NCBI GenBank assembly: GCA_963422445.2 | Contig: OY729512.2 | Coordinates: 4,030,001-4,094,000 of the forward strand | Source of the DNA: G963422445 sp963422445 | GTDB lineage: Bacteria > Pseudomonadota > Alphaproteobacteria > Thalassobaculales > Thalassobaculaceae | Length of the DNA stretch: 64,000 nucleotides | Direction: 5' to 3' | Part shown: piece after piece, positions 56,754 through 64,000 of the stretch | Numbering within the stretch: position 1 is the stretch's first letter | How the letters are laid out: each line of letters opens with the position of its first letter | Notes under the pieces: generated by a model | Database searches by the model: none | Seen by the model: only the letters and a program-made list of their open reading frames with translations | Told to the model about the DNA's origin: nothing | Program-made: the position numbers and the translations under genes

Positions 56754-57680
56754 ATGTCCGATGGAATCAGGATCGGCATCGATCTTGGGGGAACCAAGAT
56801 CGAATGTATCGGCCTCACTGGCAACGGTCGCGAATACCATCGCGAGCGTATCCCCGCGCCGAATGGCGTCTATCGCAAGACAATCGAGGCTATTGATGGT
56901 CTGGTTCGTCGTGCCGAACAGGTGTCGGAACAAAAAGGGTCCGTCGGCCTGGGGATTCCCGGCACGCTTTCGCGGCGGTCCGGTCTAGTCAAGAATGCCA
57001 ACTCAACCTGGTTGATCGGCCGCCCTCTGAAACAGGATCTTGAGGCTCTCCTGGCGCGCCCGGTGCGGATCGACAATGACGCAAACTGTTTCACCGTATC
57101 CGAGGCGACCGACGGCGCAGCCCGGGACGCCCGAATCGCCTTCGGGGTCATATTGGGCACCGGTGTCGGCGCCGGCATCACCGTTGATGGCAACCCGCTC
57201 ACCGGCGCCAATGCCATCGCCGGAGAATGGGGTCATAACCCCTTGCCCTGGCCAGCCGATGAGGAACGCCCCGGCAATCCTTGCTATTGCGGCCGCCATG
57301 GTTGTATCGAAACGTTTCTCTCCGGGCCGTCCATGCGGCGCGCCCACGCCCAGGCGAGCGGCGAGATCGTCGATTCCCCGGAAATCATCCGGAGATCCGA
57401 TGCCGGCGATCCCGTAGCCAAACGGATTCTTTCGACTTACGAGACCCGTCTCGCCCGCAGCCTCGCACATGTCATCAATATTCTGGACCCTGACGTAATT
57501 GTCCTCGGCGGCGGTCTGTCCAATGTCGAACGTCTGTATCAACGGGTGCCGGATCTCTGGAACGAATACGTTTTTTCCGATACGGTCGACACGCATCTTC
57601 GCCCGCCGGTTCATGGCGATTCAAGCGGAGTCCGGGGTGCAGCGTGGCTTTGGCCACCAACCGGGATGTCAAGGACATGA
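56754..57680 (+). CDS. ROK-family sugar kinase (fructokinase/NagK-like)
   Basis: 308 residues. Phosphate-binding RIGIDLGGTKIECIGL lies at the N-terminus. The ROK zinc motif is GEWGHNPLPWPADEERPGNP and CYCGRHGCIETFLSGPSM (C-x-C-x4-C). The sugar-binding Asp is in VRIDNDANCFTVSE. The late glycine loop VIVLGGGLSNVERLY binds ATP. It ends in an ATGA overlap with dinB, an unusual partner. The sugar is not specified by sequence. Confidence 0.9.
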   Translation: MSDGIRIGIDLGGTKIECIGLTGNGREYHRERIPAPNGVYRKTIEAIDGLVRRAEQVSEQKGSVGLGIPGTLSRRSGLVKNANSTWLIGRPLKQDLEALLARPVRIDNDANCFTVSEATDGAARDARIAFGVILGTGVGAGITVDGNPLTGANAIAGEWGHNPLPWPADEERPGNPCYCGRHGCIETFLSGPSMRRAHAQASGEIVDSPEIIRRSDAGDPVAKRILSTYETRLARSLAHVINILDPDVIVLGGGLSNVERLYQRVPDLWNEYVFSDTVDTHLRPPVHGDSSGVRGAAWLWPPTGMSRT

Positions 57681-59026
57681 CCCTCGGGTGCAGTGATGTC
57701 GGCGCTGCACCGGAGGCCCTGACCGCATTGTGTCGTGACTGTTTTACTTGGCAATTGCCGCATGGCGCCGGGATTTGCGACGCCTGCGGGTCACCACGCC
57801 TTGCTCACCATCCTGAGATCCGCGGTCTGTCAATTGCCCATATCGACTGTGATGCCTTCTATGCCAGCGTTGAGAAACGCGACGATCCGAGTATCGCTGA
57901 CAAACCTCTGATTGTAGGCGGCGGTCGTCGCGGCGTTGTCTCGACTTGCTGTTACATTGCGAGACTCTATGGCGTCCACTCGGCGATGCCGATGTACAAG
58001 GCTCTCAAGGCGTGTCCCGATGCCGTGGTTCTGCGCCCGGACATGGCCAAATATGCCGCAGTCGGGCGCGAAGTGCGACGCTTGATGACTGAAGTCACAC
58101 CACTGATTGAACCACTTTCAATCGACGAGGCATTCCTCGATCTTGGCGGCACCGAACGTCTGCACCATGCACCTCCCGCTGAAACTCTGGCCCGGCTTCT
58201 GGCGCGTATTTCCGGTCAAATCGCGATTACCGCTTCGGTTGGCCTCAGTTACAACAAATTCCTGGCCAAGATCGCATCCGACCTCGACAAACCTCGCGGC
58301 TTCAGCGTGATCGGCAAAACCGAAGCATCGTCTTTTCTCGCAGGATTGCCGGTGACCGCCATCTGGGGTGTCGGACAAAGTTTCCATGCTAAACTCCGGA
58401 AAGACGGACTGGAAACAATTGGCGACCTGCAGGTTCGCCCGGAACAGGACCTTGTGCTCCGATACGGATCGATCGGAACCAGGCTTGCACGGTTCTCGCA
58501 CGGGCAAGACGACCGCAATGTCACACCCGAGAGCGAGACCAAGAGCATTTCGAGTGAAACCACATTCGATATCGACATGGGCGACCTGGAGTCACTCCGC
58601 CCGATTCTTTGGCGTTTGTGCGATCTGGTCTCGACACGCCTCAAGGCCGGGCATATCGCTGGTCGAGTGGTCACGATAAAATTGAAGATGCCCGACTTTC
58701 GACAACGTACCCGGCGCACCAGCCTGAACGCCCCGACCCAACTTGCCGATACGTTATTCCGTACGGCCTTGCCACTTCTTGAACGCGAACTCGGCAATCA
58801 CCGGTTTCGTCTGCTCGGCGTCAGTGTATCCGAGCTTGCCGATGATGTAGCGGCCGACCCGCCTGATCTTGCGGATCCCGATGCCGTGAAGCGTAAACAG
58901 GTCGAACATGTCGTCGATGAGCTGCGCGAGAAGCTCGGGCGCGGATCAATCGAAAAAGGTCGCGGCTTCGGCCATCCGATTCGTCAGCAGAGTCCACCAA
59001 GCCGTCCCAAAATTGACGATAACTGA
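57677..59026 (+). CDS. dinB: DNA polymerase IV (Y family) with N-terminal zinc-finger extension
   Basis: A lesion-bypass polymerase of 449 residues from 57677 (a GTG at 57644 would add 11). CRDCFTWQ and ICDACGSPRLAHHP form a Zn-ribbon-like extension, which I associate with alphaproteobacterial DinB. The palm has IAHIDCDAFYASVEKRDDPS and PLSIDEAFLDLGG (catalytic Asp/Glu). The little-finger domain follows (SISSETTFDIDMGDLE). It overlaps the ROK kinase stop as ATGA. Error-prone synthesis could add to the decay seen here. Confidence 0.93.
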   Translation: MTLGCSDVGAAPEALTALCRDCFTWQLPHGAGICDACGSPRLAHHPEIRGLSIAHIDCDAFYASVEKRDDPSIADKPLIVGGGRRGVVSTCCYIARLYGVHSAMPMYKALKACPDAVVLRPDMAKYAAVGREVRRLMTEVTPLIEPLSIDEAFLDLGGTERLHHAPPAETLARLLARISGQIAITASVGLSYNKFLAKIASDLDKPRGFSVIGKTEASSFLAGLPVTAIWGVGQSFHAKLRKDGLETIGDLQVRPEQDLVLRYGSIGTRLARFSHGQDDRNVTPESETKSISSETTFDIDMGDLESLRPILWRLCDLVSTRLKAGHIAGRVVTIKLKMPDFRQRTRRTSLNAPTQLADTLFRTALPLLERELGNHRFRLLGVSVSELADDVAADPPDLADPDAVKRKQVEHVVDELREKLGRGSIEKGRGFGHPIRQQSPPSRPKIDDN

Positions 59027-59169
59027 TTGTCATCCCGGCCCTGACTGAGAGCAGGAGCAGATACCGGCGCTCAGTCAGATATCGGATATTACGCAGTGTT
59101 GCCAAAATCGTTGGACTGTCCCAATCTCGTCGTCGCCATAGCTGGCATTTTCAGTTTTCCGGTGGAGGG

Positions 59170-59382
59170 ATGTCTCGATTTGCAGAACGGAGGTCTTCAT
59201 CCGTGAATGCCATGCCGCTGCTGCAGGACGGAGAAACAAGGACGAACAGGGCAACGGCCGTGGATGCAAATTACGGTCCGGAAGAGTCCGCCATACGGAC
59301 CTATATGAAGGCGGCTGAAGAACGCGCCCTTGCCTTGGATAATCGGGAATCGATCCGGCTGACAGCGGACGGTAAACTGTAG
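59170..59382 (+). pseudogene. Possible N-terminal fragment of a phytanoyl-CoA dioxygenase-like protein
   Basis: The frame ends EESAIRTYMKAAEERALALD, then NRESIRLTADGKL and TAG. This resembles the opening of PhyH-type dioxygenases, where the chain would continue for ~250 residues. The cassette debris of the IS1595 element starts soon after, so the rest may have been lost. Weakly supported. Confidence 0.35.
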
Positions 59383-59448
59383 GGGATTATATACGAAAGT
59401 CACAATCTTGCCCCGGTTCGATTCCGTCCCCGGCCTCCAAGCAGGAAG

Positions 59449-59628
59449 TCAGGCGTTCGGGTCTTCGATCATCCGCACGGGCCGCAGCACCGCCGCCGCA
59501 AGTTCGTCTGGCGTTGCGTCGATCCGCACCGGCTCTTCAAGCTCCGCCTTGCTCGGCTGGTAGACATGCGGTTTCACCCGAACGGTACGCCGTTCAATCG
59601 GGTGGGGTTCTCTCGATTCCTTGCTCAT
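59449..59628 (-). CDS. 59-residue IS1595-associated protein
   Basis: It starts at 59628 after GGAGGGGAAGAG, overlapping the nuclease stop (ATGA). It reads MSKESREPHPIERRTVRVKP, then ATPDELAAAVLRPVRMIEDP. The C-terminal block recurs in the small protein at 27689-27892 beside another IS1595 transposase. It is intact although the nuclease is broken. It might be an antidote, regulator or transposition helper; nothing in sequence decides. Confidence 0.6.
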   Translation of the reverse strand: MSKESREPHPIERRTVRVKPHVYQPSKAELEEPVRIDATPDELAAAVLRPVRMIEDPNA

Positions 59629-60198
59629 CTCTTCCCCTCCTGTGTTAAGTGGACCGCCGCCAGGATGTCGCCTGACGTTTCGTCGCGCGGCCTCAAGTTG
59701 ACTGTGTATGGCCTGCCCGGATGCAGGGGGTATCCCATTGCGCCTTCCGCTGTCCCGTGCGTCCCTTGCCTGGATCGTTGATCCCGAAGCCAGCCACGAC
59801 CACATTCCACATTGGGCGATATTCGGCGCTCAGAACCTGCTCGGTTAGCCCGATCCCTCCCTCGTCGAGACCGAGCCACCGGCACGAGAAATCCCGTAGG
59901 TCGAGATTCTCTGCCTGCTCTATCGAACGGGCATGTTTGGTCAGCCGATCATGGAGAACCACCCGTGCGGCTCTTGTGCGGGACCGTCCCTGCCGTTTGC
60001 CGGGCGGGTCAGCCTTCCCGACATAGATCGGCCCCGTCATGTCCCTGTAGGCATCGAACGGTCCGCCATAGTGGATCGTTCGATGCCGGCACCGTCGAAG
60101 GTCGGTTCGGGTGGCAACGAAGCGGCTGGGGAGCTCATCAGAGCCCGCGCCGCATTCTGGCCCCGCTCATCGACGCTGAGCGGGTTATACGCACGCAC
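59625..60198 (-). pseudogene. Eco29kI-like GIY-YIG restriction endonuclease, two frameshifts
   Basis: Likely start is GTG at 60198 (VRAYNPLSVDERGQNAARAL), three bases after the methyltransferase stop. It reads PEPTFDGAGI, then a frameshift near 60078, then HYGGPFDAYRDMTGPIYVGK (the GIY-YIG-type core), HDRLTKHARSIEQAENLDLR with DFSCRW, and MWNVVVAGFGINDPGKGR. After a second shift near 59730 it ends PLHPGRPYTVNLRPRDETSG. These are hallmarks of R.Eco29kI relatives. The gene cannot make full-length enzyme. Confidence 0.75.
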
Positions 60199-60382
60199 GG
60201 GTTATCTCTCGCAGCTTTGCCCGTTGCGACAGACGATCCAGAAGCAATGCCGCTTTCTCGCGTGGTGCGCCTTCTTCCACTGCGTCGAGACCATCGGCCC
60301 TGTCCGAATCTTCACGATCAGATCGCAGAGCGTGAACCCAGCCTCGTCGGCCATCCGCATGAAGTCGCAATGCGGCCATTTA

Positions 60383-61603
60383 TACCAAGCGCGCTCCAAA
60401 TTGACTCACCATCCCAATATGTTGGGGTGACGGTCCGGACGACCTTCATAGACTGTGGTGATCGACTCACCAGCGCCGGAGGATGACGATGAGTGCGGCA
60501 ACGCCGATAACCTGGACGGCACACACAGCGGACGAGCTCCACGCGCTTTCGAGGCACTGCGGGGACGCGAAGCAAGCGTCGCGCGCGCGTGCGCTCGCCA
60601 TGATCATGGAGGGTGCGTCTCGCACGGAGGCGGCTCGGGCGCAGGGCATGGAGCTTCAAATCCTGCGCGACTGGGTGTTGCGCTACAACACGGAGGGCTT
60701 CGACGGCCTCGCGGATCTCCCGCGCGGCGGGAGCGAGGGCCGGTTGACGGACGCGCAGATCGCCGAGATCGGCGCCTGGATCGAGGCGGGTCCCGAGCTT
60801 GAGCGGGACGGTGTGACGCGCTGGCGCGTTCAGGACATCTTACGGAAAATCGAGGAGGCCTTCGGGGTCATCTATACGGAGAGCGGTGCCCGTATGATGC
60901 TCCGAAGGGCCGGGTTTCGCTTTGTCTCGGGGCGGCCGGTCCACCCCAAAGCCGACGCGGAGCGGCAGAGGTCGTTCGTGGCGGAGTTCGAGGCACAGTT
61001 GACGTCGGCGCTCAGCTCTGAGGCGCTGGCGGGTCCGATAGAAATCTGGTTCCAGGACGAAGCGCGCATCGGCCAGAAGGGGATGACGACACGGGTCTGG
61101 GCGAATGGGAAGCAGCGTCCGCGCATCCTGCGCGACCATCGCTATGGCTACGTCTATCTGTTCGGCGCCACCTGCGCAGAGCGCGGCGTCGGCATCGCCC
61201 ACGTGGCGGACAGGGCGAACACGGCGTCGATGAACGAGCATCTGGCGGCGATCGGCGCGGCCGTGGCGCCGGGTGCGCACGGCGTGATTGTGCTGGACGG
61301 GGCGGGCTGGCATCGCTCGGGCGACCTTCTCGTTCCCCCCAACCTGACGCTCGTGCATCTGCCGCCCTACAGTCCGGAACTCAATCCGATGGAGCAGATC
61401 ATTCTGTTCCTGAAATCGAACCGCTTCGCCAACCGCGTGTTCAAGGATGTCTCCGCCCTGAGGGATGCCTGCTGGACGGGGTGGCAATGGCTGACCGACC
61501 AGCCCGACGTCATCACCAATACGACCCGGCGCAGCTGGGCCGTAGCCCCATCGTGCTGATCCCGATGCCTCACTGTATCGGTTCATATGACTTGCGTTTG
61601 GTA
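60383..61603 (+). mobile_element. IS630-family element, copy 3 of 4
   Basis: A 1221-bp element flanked by TTA (60380-60382) and TTA (61604-61606). It interrupts the methyltransferase of the IS1595 cassette. It is almost identical to the other copies. Confidence 0.9.
60489..61559 (+). CDS. IS630-family DDE transposase (copy 3)
   Basis: The same 356-residue protein as copies 2 and 4. One silent difference (GAT for GAC in the Asp codon of ALRDACW) is visible. All three catalytic motifs are intact. Confidence 0.9.
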   Translation: MSAATPITWTAHTADELHALSRHCGDAKQASRARALAMIMEGASRTEAARAQGMELQILRDWVLRYNTEGFDGLADLPRGGSEGRLTDAQIAEIGAWIEAGPELERDGVTRWRVQDILRKIEEAFGVIYTESGARMMLRRAGFRFVSGRPVHPKADAERQRSFVAEFEAQLTSALSSEALAGPIEIWFQDEARIGQKGMTTRVWANGKQRPRILRDHRYGYVYLFGATCAERGVGIAHVADRANTASMNEHLAAIGAAVAPGAHGVIVLDGAGWHRSGDLLVPPNLTLVHLPPYSPELNPMEQIILFLKSNRFANRVFKDVSALRDACWTGWQWLTDQPDVITNTTRRSWAVAPSC

Positions 61604-62200
61604 TTAGAGCGGTGGCAGTTCACCATGTCGGTCATCTTCGCCAGCGGCAGACCCTTCGGCTTCAATACCCGCTTCGCCTGTTCGAGAAACGGCGGGTACA
61701 GGTAGCTAAGCGTCCAGCCCTGTTGCTTCCCGCATTCGACCGTCGCGCCGAAATCCTCGTCGAACCGCTTGCGGCTCTTGTCGCGTCCCTGCGGGCCGAC
61801 ATGCGGGGGATCGTAGACCACCACGCCGAAGGTCGGGTCGGGGATGCCTTCCATCTTCCGGTTGTCGCCGACGATCATCGGCTTGTAGCGGGGATCGATG
61901 TCCATCGAGACCACGCGCCGCACCGATCCCTTCCCGAACCGTCCGTAGTTGTAGGTTGCGTCGAGGATCGGGTCGACCGGGATGGACGGATAGAACGCGA
62001 ACATCGCTTCCAGCAGATCCGCGTCGTTCCCCTCCCATACGCTGCTGACAGGCTCGTAGCGGTCAGGCTCGGCGGGCTGGTGCGGTTCGCGGTCAAGATC
62101 GAGCTCGACCCCGGCGACCTCCTGCAGCGCCATGGCGGATCAGCCCGCCGAGGTCACGATAGCGGAGCCGCTTGCCCACCATGTCCGCGGCGATCATTCC

Positions 62201-62296
62201 CATCTGATCGGCCCCATCTGATCGGCCCCATCTGATCGGCCCCATCTGATCGGCCCCATCTGATCGGCCCCATCTGATCGGCCCCATCTGATCGGC
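62201..62296. repeat. 14-bp tandem repeat array inside the transposase gene
   Basis: The unit CATCTGATCGGCCC occurs six full times plus a 12-base partial. On the coding strand it adds 28 residues (DQMGPIRWGRSDGA twice) between TA-DQMG and MIAAD. Six added units total 84 bp, a multiple of three, so the frame survives. The single ancestral copy is the normal DQMG codons. Confidence 0.9.
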
Positions 62297-62387
62297 GGTG
62301 TCGGCCTCGCGGATGGTGTGGCGACCGGCAAACTCGGTCACGGAACGGTCGCAGTGCTTCTCGCTGAAGTGGTGGAAGGGGCCCTGA

Positions 62388-63608
62388 TACCAAGCGCGCT
62401 CCAAATTGACTCACCATCCCAATATGTTGGGGTGACGGTCCGGACGACCTTCATAGACTGTGGTGATCGACTCACCAGCGCCGGAGGATGACGATGAGTG
62501 CGGCAACGCCGATAACCTGGACGGCACACACAGCGGACGAGCTCCACGCGCTTTCGAGGCACTGCGGGGACGCGAAGCAAGCGTCGCGCGCGCGTGCGCT
62601 CGCCATGATCATGGAGGGTGCGTCTCGCACGGAGGCGGCTCGGGCGCAGGGCATGGAGCTTCAAATCCTGCGCGACTGGGTGTTGCGCTACAACACGGAG
62701 GGCTTCGACGGCCTCGCGGATCTCCCGCGCGGCGGGAGCGAGGGCCGGTTGACGGACGCGCAGATCGCCGAGATCGGCGCCTGGATCGAGGCGGGTCCCG
62801 AGCTTGAGCGGGACGGTGTGACGCGCTGGCGCGTTCAGGACATCTTACGGAAAATCGAGGAGGCCTTCGGGGTCATCTATACGGAGAGCGGTGCCCGTAT
62901 GATGCTCCGAAGGGCCGGGTTTCGCTTTGTCTCGGGGCGGCCGGTCCACCCCAAAGCCGACGCGGAGCGGCAGAGGTCGTTCGTGGCGGAGTTCGAGGCA
63001 CAGTTGACGTCGGCGCTCAGCTCTGAGGCGCTGGCGGGTCCGATAGAAATCTGGTTCCAGGACGAAGCGCGCATCGGCCAGAAGGGGATGACGACACGGG
63101 TCTGGGCGAATGGGAAGCAGCGTCCGCGCATCCTGCGCGACCATCGCTATGGCTACGTCTATCTGTTCGGCGCCACCTGCGCAGAGCGCGGCGTCGGCAT
63201 CGCCCACGTGGCGGACAGGGCGAACACGGCGTCGATGAACGAGCATCTGGCGGCGATCGGCGCGGCCGTGGCGCCGGGTGCGCACGGCGTGATTGTGCTG
63301 GACGGGGCGGGCTGGCATCGCTCGGGCGACCTTCTCGTTCCCCCCAACCTGACGCTCGTGCATCTGCCGCCCTACAGTCCGGAACTCAATCCGATGGAGC
63401 AGATCATTCTGTTCCTGAAATCGAACCGCTTCGCCAACCGCGTGTTCAAGGATGTCTCCGCCCTGAGGGACGCCTGCTGGACGGGGTGGCAATGGCTGAC
63501 CGACCAGCCCGACGTCATCACCAATACGACCCGGCGCAGCTGGGCCGTAGCCCCATCGTGCTGATCCCGATGCCTCACTGTATCGGTTCATATGACTTGC
63601 GTTTGGTA
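62388..63608 (+). mobile_element. IS630-family element, copy 4 of 4
   Basis: A 1221-bp element flanked by TGA (62385-62387) and TGA (63609-63611), inside the IS1595 transposase gene and only about 0.8 kb from copy 3, in the same orientation. Confidence 0.9.
62494..63564 (+). CDS. IS630-family DDE transposase (copy 4)
   Basis: Identical in protein sequence to copies 2 and 3 as far as I can compare by eye. Start at 62494 by the same ribosome-binding-site argument. Probably active. Confidence 0.9.
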   Translation: MSAATPITWTAHTADELHALSRHCGDAKQASRARALAMIMEGASRTEAARAQGMELQILRDWVLRYNTEGFDGLADLPRGGSEGRLTDAQIAEIGAWIEAGPELERDGVTRWRVQDILRKIEEAFGVIYTESGARMMLRRAGFRFVSGRPVHPKADAERQRSFVAEFEAQLTSALSSEALAGPIEIWFQDEARIGQKGMTTRVWANGKQRPRILRDHRYGYVYLFGATCAERGVGIAHVADRANTASMNEHLAAIGAAVAPGAHGVIVLDGAGWHRSGDLLVPPNLTLVHLPPYSPELNPMEQIILFLKSNRFANRVFKDVSALRDACWTGWQWLTDQPDVITNTTRRSWAVAPSC

Positions 63609-64000
63609 TGATAACCCCGCTTCAACAGGGACCAAAACGCTTCGATTCCGTTGGTGTGCGCCATCCCCCGGACGGACGCGCCGGCCGAGTGGTTCACGGC
63701 CTCATGGTCGAAGTCCATGCCCTGATAGCCGCTGGCCTCGTCCGTGAACACCTTCGCACCCGGCGCGGTGTGCGCGCCGATGAAGCCTTTGAGCGTCGCG
63801 CCGTCCGTGCCTTCAACCGTGCGCGCCGCGATCTTGTTGCTCTCGCGATCCTTCGTCCCGACCACGATGGTCTTACCAACCGCCCCGCGCCCCTCAGTTC
63901 CTTACCGCTTGCTCTTGGGCATGTTCTTGCGCTTGCCCCCGATGTCGGTCTCATCGGCTTCTACGGGGCCGCTGAACAGCGGGTTGACGCCCTCAAAGGC

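Larger units (their letters stand above)
60202..62133 (-). pseudogene. DNA amino-methyltransferase interrupted by IS630 copy 3
   Basis: It starts at 62133 (MALQEVAGVELDLDREPHQP). The SAM region reads PILDATYNYGRF, then VVSMDIDPRYKPMIVGDNRK; the catalytic motif is VVYDPPHVGPQGRDKS (DPPH), as in N4/N6 methyltransferases. The frame breaks at the IS630 insertion after VNCHRS. Removing it and one TTA restores SKWPHCDFMRMADEAGF, then CDLIVKIRTGPMVS, ending SCER at 60202. Apart from the IS, the frame is clean, so inactivation is recent. Its start overlaps the transposase end. Confidence 0.8.
59449..64000 (-). mobile_element. IS1595-family element carrying a restriction-modification cassette (partial)
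   Basis: On one strand, in order: an IS1595 transposase (entering at 64000, ending 62093), an amino-methyltransferase (from 62133), an Eco29kI-like nuclease (from 60198) and a 59-residue protein (59628-59449). Stop/start overlaps or 3-bp gaps join them. The small protein resembles one in the IS1595 element at 26752-28481. Two IS630 copies sit inside. The right end is outside the window and the left inverted repeat is not identified. Confidence 0.6.
62093..64000 (-). pseudogene. IS1595-family transposase, partial, split by IS630 copy 4
   Basis: It enters from beyond the window. At 63954-63865 MPKSKR meets the in-frame TAA (AAGCGGTAAGGAACTG). Then come GAVGKTIVVGTKDRESNKIA, APGAKVFTDEASGYQGMDFD and AHTNGIEAFWSLLKRGY. 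IS630 copy 4 follows; removing it and one TGA gives GYQGPFHHFSEKHCDRSVTE and FAGRHTIREADTADQM. A 14-bp tandem array lies inside the coding sequence, then MIAADMVGKRLRYRDLGGLI and a stop at 62093. Confidence 0.8.

Noticed and set aside
62201..62296. A CRISPR-like array
   Set aside because: The 14-bp units are directly adjacent with no spacers, and they lie within a readable transposase gene.

Overview
The window looks like a GC-rich alphaproteobacterial chromosome segment. This rests on family resemblance only: a DinB with an N-terminal zinc-finger extension, an mnmA-fdx-cysteine desulfurase block facing an alpha/beta hydrolase, a long class II IlvC, and the IS repertoire. The most striking feature is decay. 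Core metabolic and transport genes are intact, but they are separated by insertion sequences, IS relics and broken genes. I count at least eleven IS elements or relics from six families (IS3, IS4/Tn5-like, IS5-like, IS630, IS1634, IS1595), two kinds of short non-autonomous element, and many pseudogenes with in-frame stops or frameshifts. This suggests a lineage under relaxed selection, such as a host-associated or recently bottlenecked bacterium.

Layout. 1-6 kb: a PanB-like enzyme, then a relic of two transposases, then an IS3 element split by a nested IS4/Tn5-like element. 6.3-10.2 kb: a complete ABC importer operon of the spermidine/putrescine type. 10.3-14.1 kb: a broken alpha/beta hydrolase, a broken GcvT/DmdA-like gene carrying a 135-bp MITE, a 111-bp palindromic repeat, and an intact M20 peptidase. 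14.2-21.4 kb: an insertion island that splits a luciferase-like monooxygenase and holds a dead toxin-antitoxin pair, two IS630 elements and an IS1634. 21.5-25.9 kb: tRNA-Met, mnmA, tenA, ferredoxin and cysteine desulfurase, a sulfur-trafficking and thiamine-salvage block. 26-28.5 kb: an IS1634 fragment and an IS1595 element with passenger ORFs. 28.9-33.8 kb: ilvC, a hydroxyacid dehydrogenase, a SelA-like PLP enzyme and a cupin. 34-35.3 kb: a broken IS5-like element with a long hairpin abutting its start codon. 35.6-41.1 kb: M24 peptidase, cupin-like gene, MFS transporter, and an exonuclease-CBS-DUF294 fusion. 41.2-43.9 kb: an amidase hit by a nonsense mutation, frameshifts and an IS630 copy. 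43.9-52 kb: an EthD-like protein, a metallo-hydrolase, a single-chain biotin-dependent acyl-CoA carboxylase, two TauD/TfdA dioxygenases and an asparaginase. 52-53.7 kb: a low-GC patch with a second 111-bp repeat and relics of an ISXO2-like transposase and an AAA ATPase. 53.8-59 kb: a TPP enzyme, a hydroxyacid dehydrogenase, a ROK kinase and dinB. 59.4-64 kb: part of an IS1595-family element that seems to carry a restriction-modification cassette, hit twice by IS630 copies and running off the window.

Intact genes centre on small organic acids, amides and amino acids: branched-chain synthesis, acyl-CoA carboxylation, asparaginase, two peptidases, hydroxyacid dehydrogenases and uptake systems. 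The most notable mobile feature is the IS1595-linked cassette: a DPPH-motif methyltransferase, an Eco29kI-like GIY-YIG nuclease and a 59-residue protein, all co-oriented with the transposase. A second is an IS630-family element present in four near-identical copies, each flanked by a 3-bp TNA duplication rather than the TA expected of the family.
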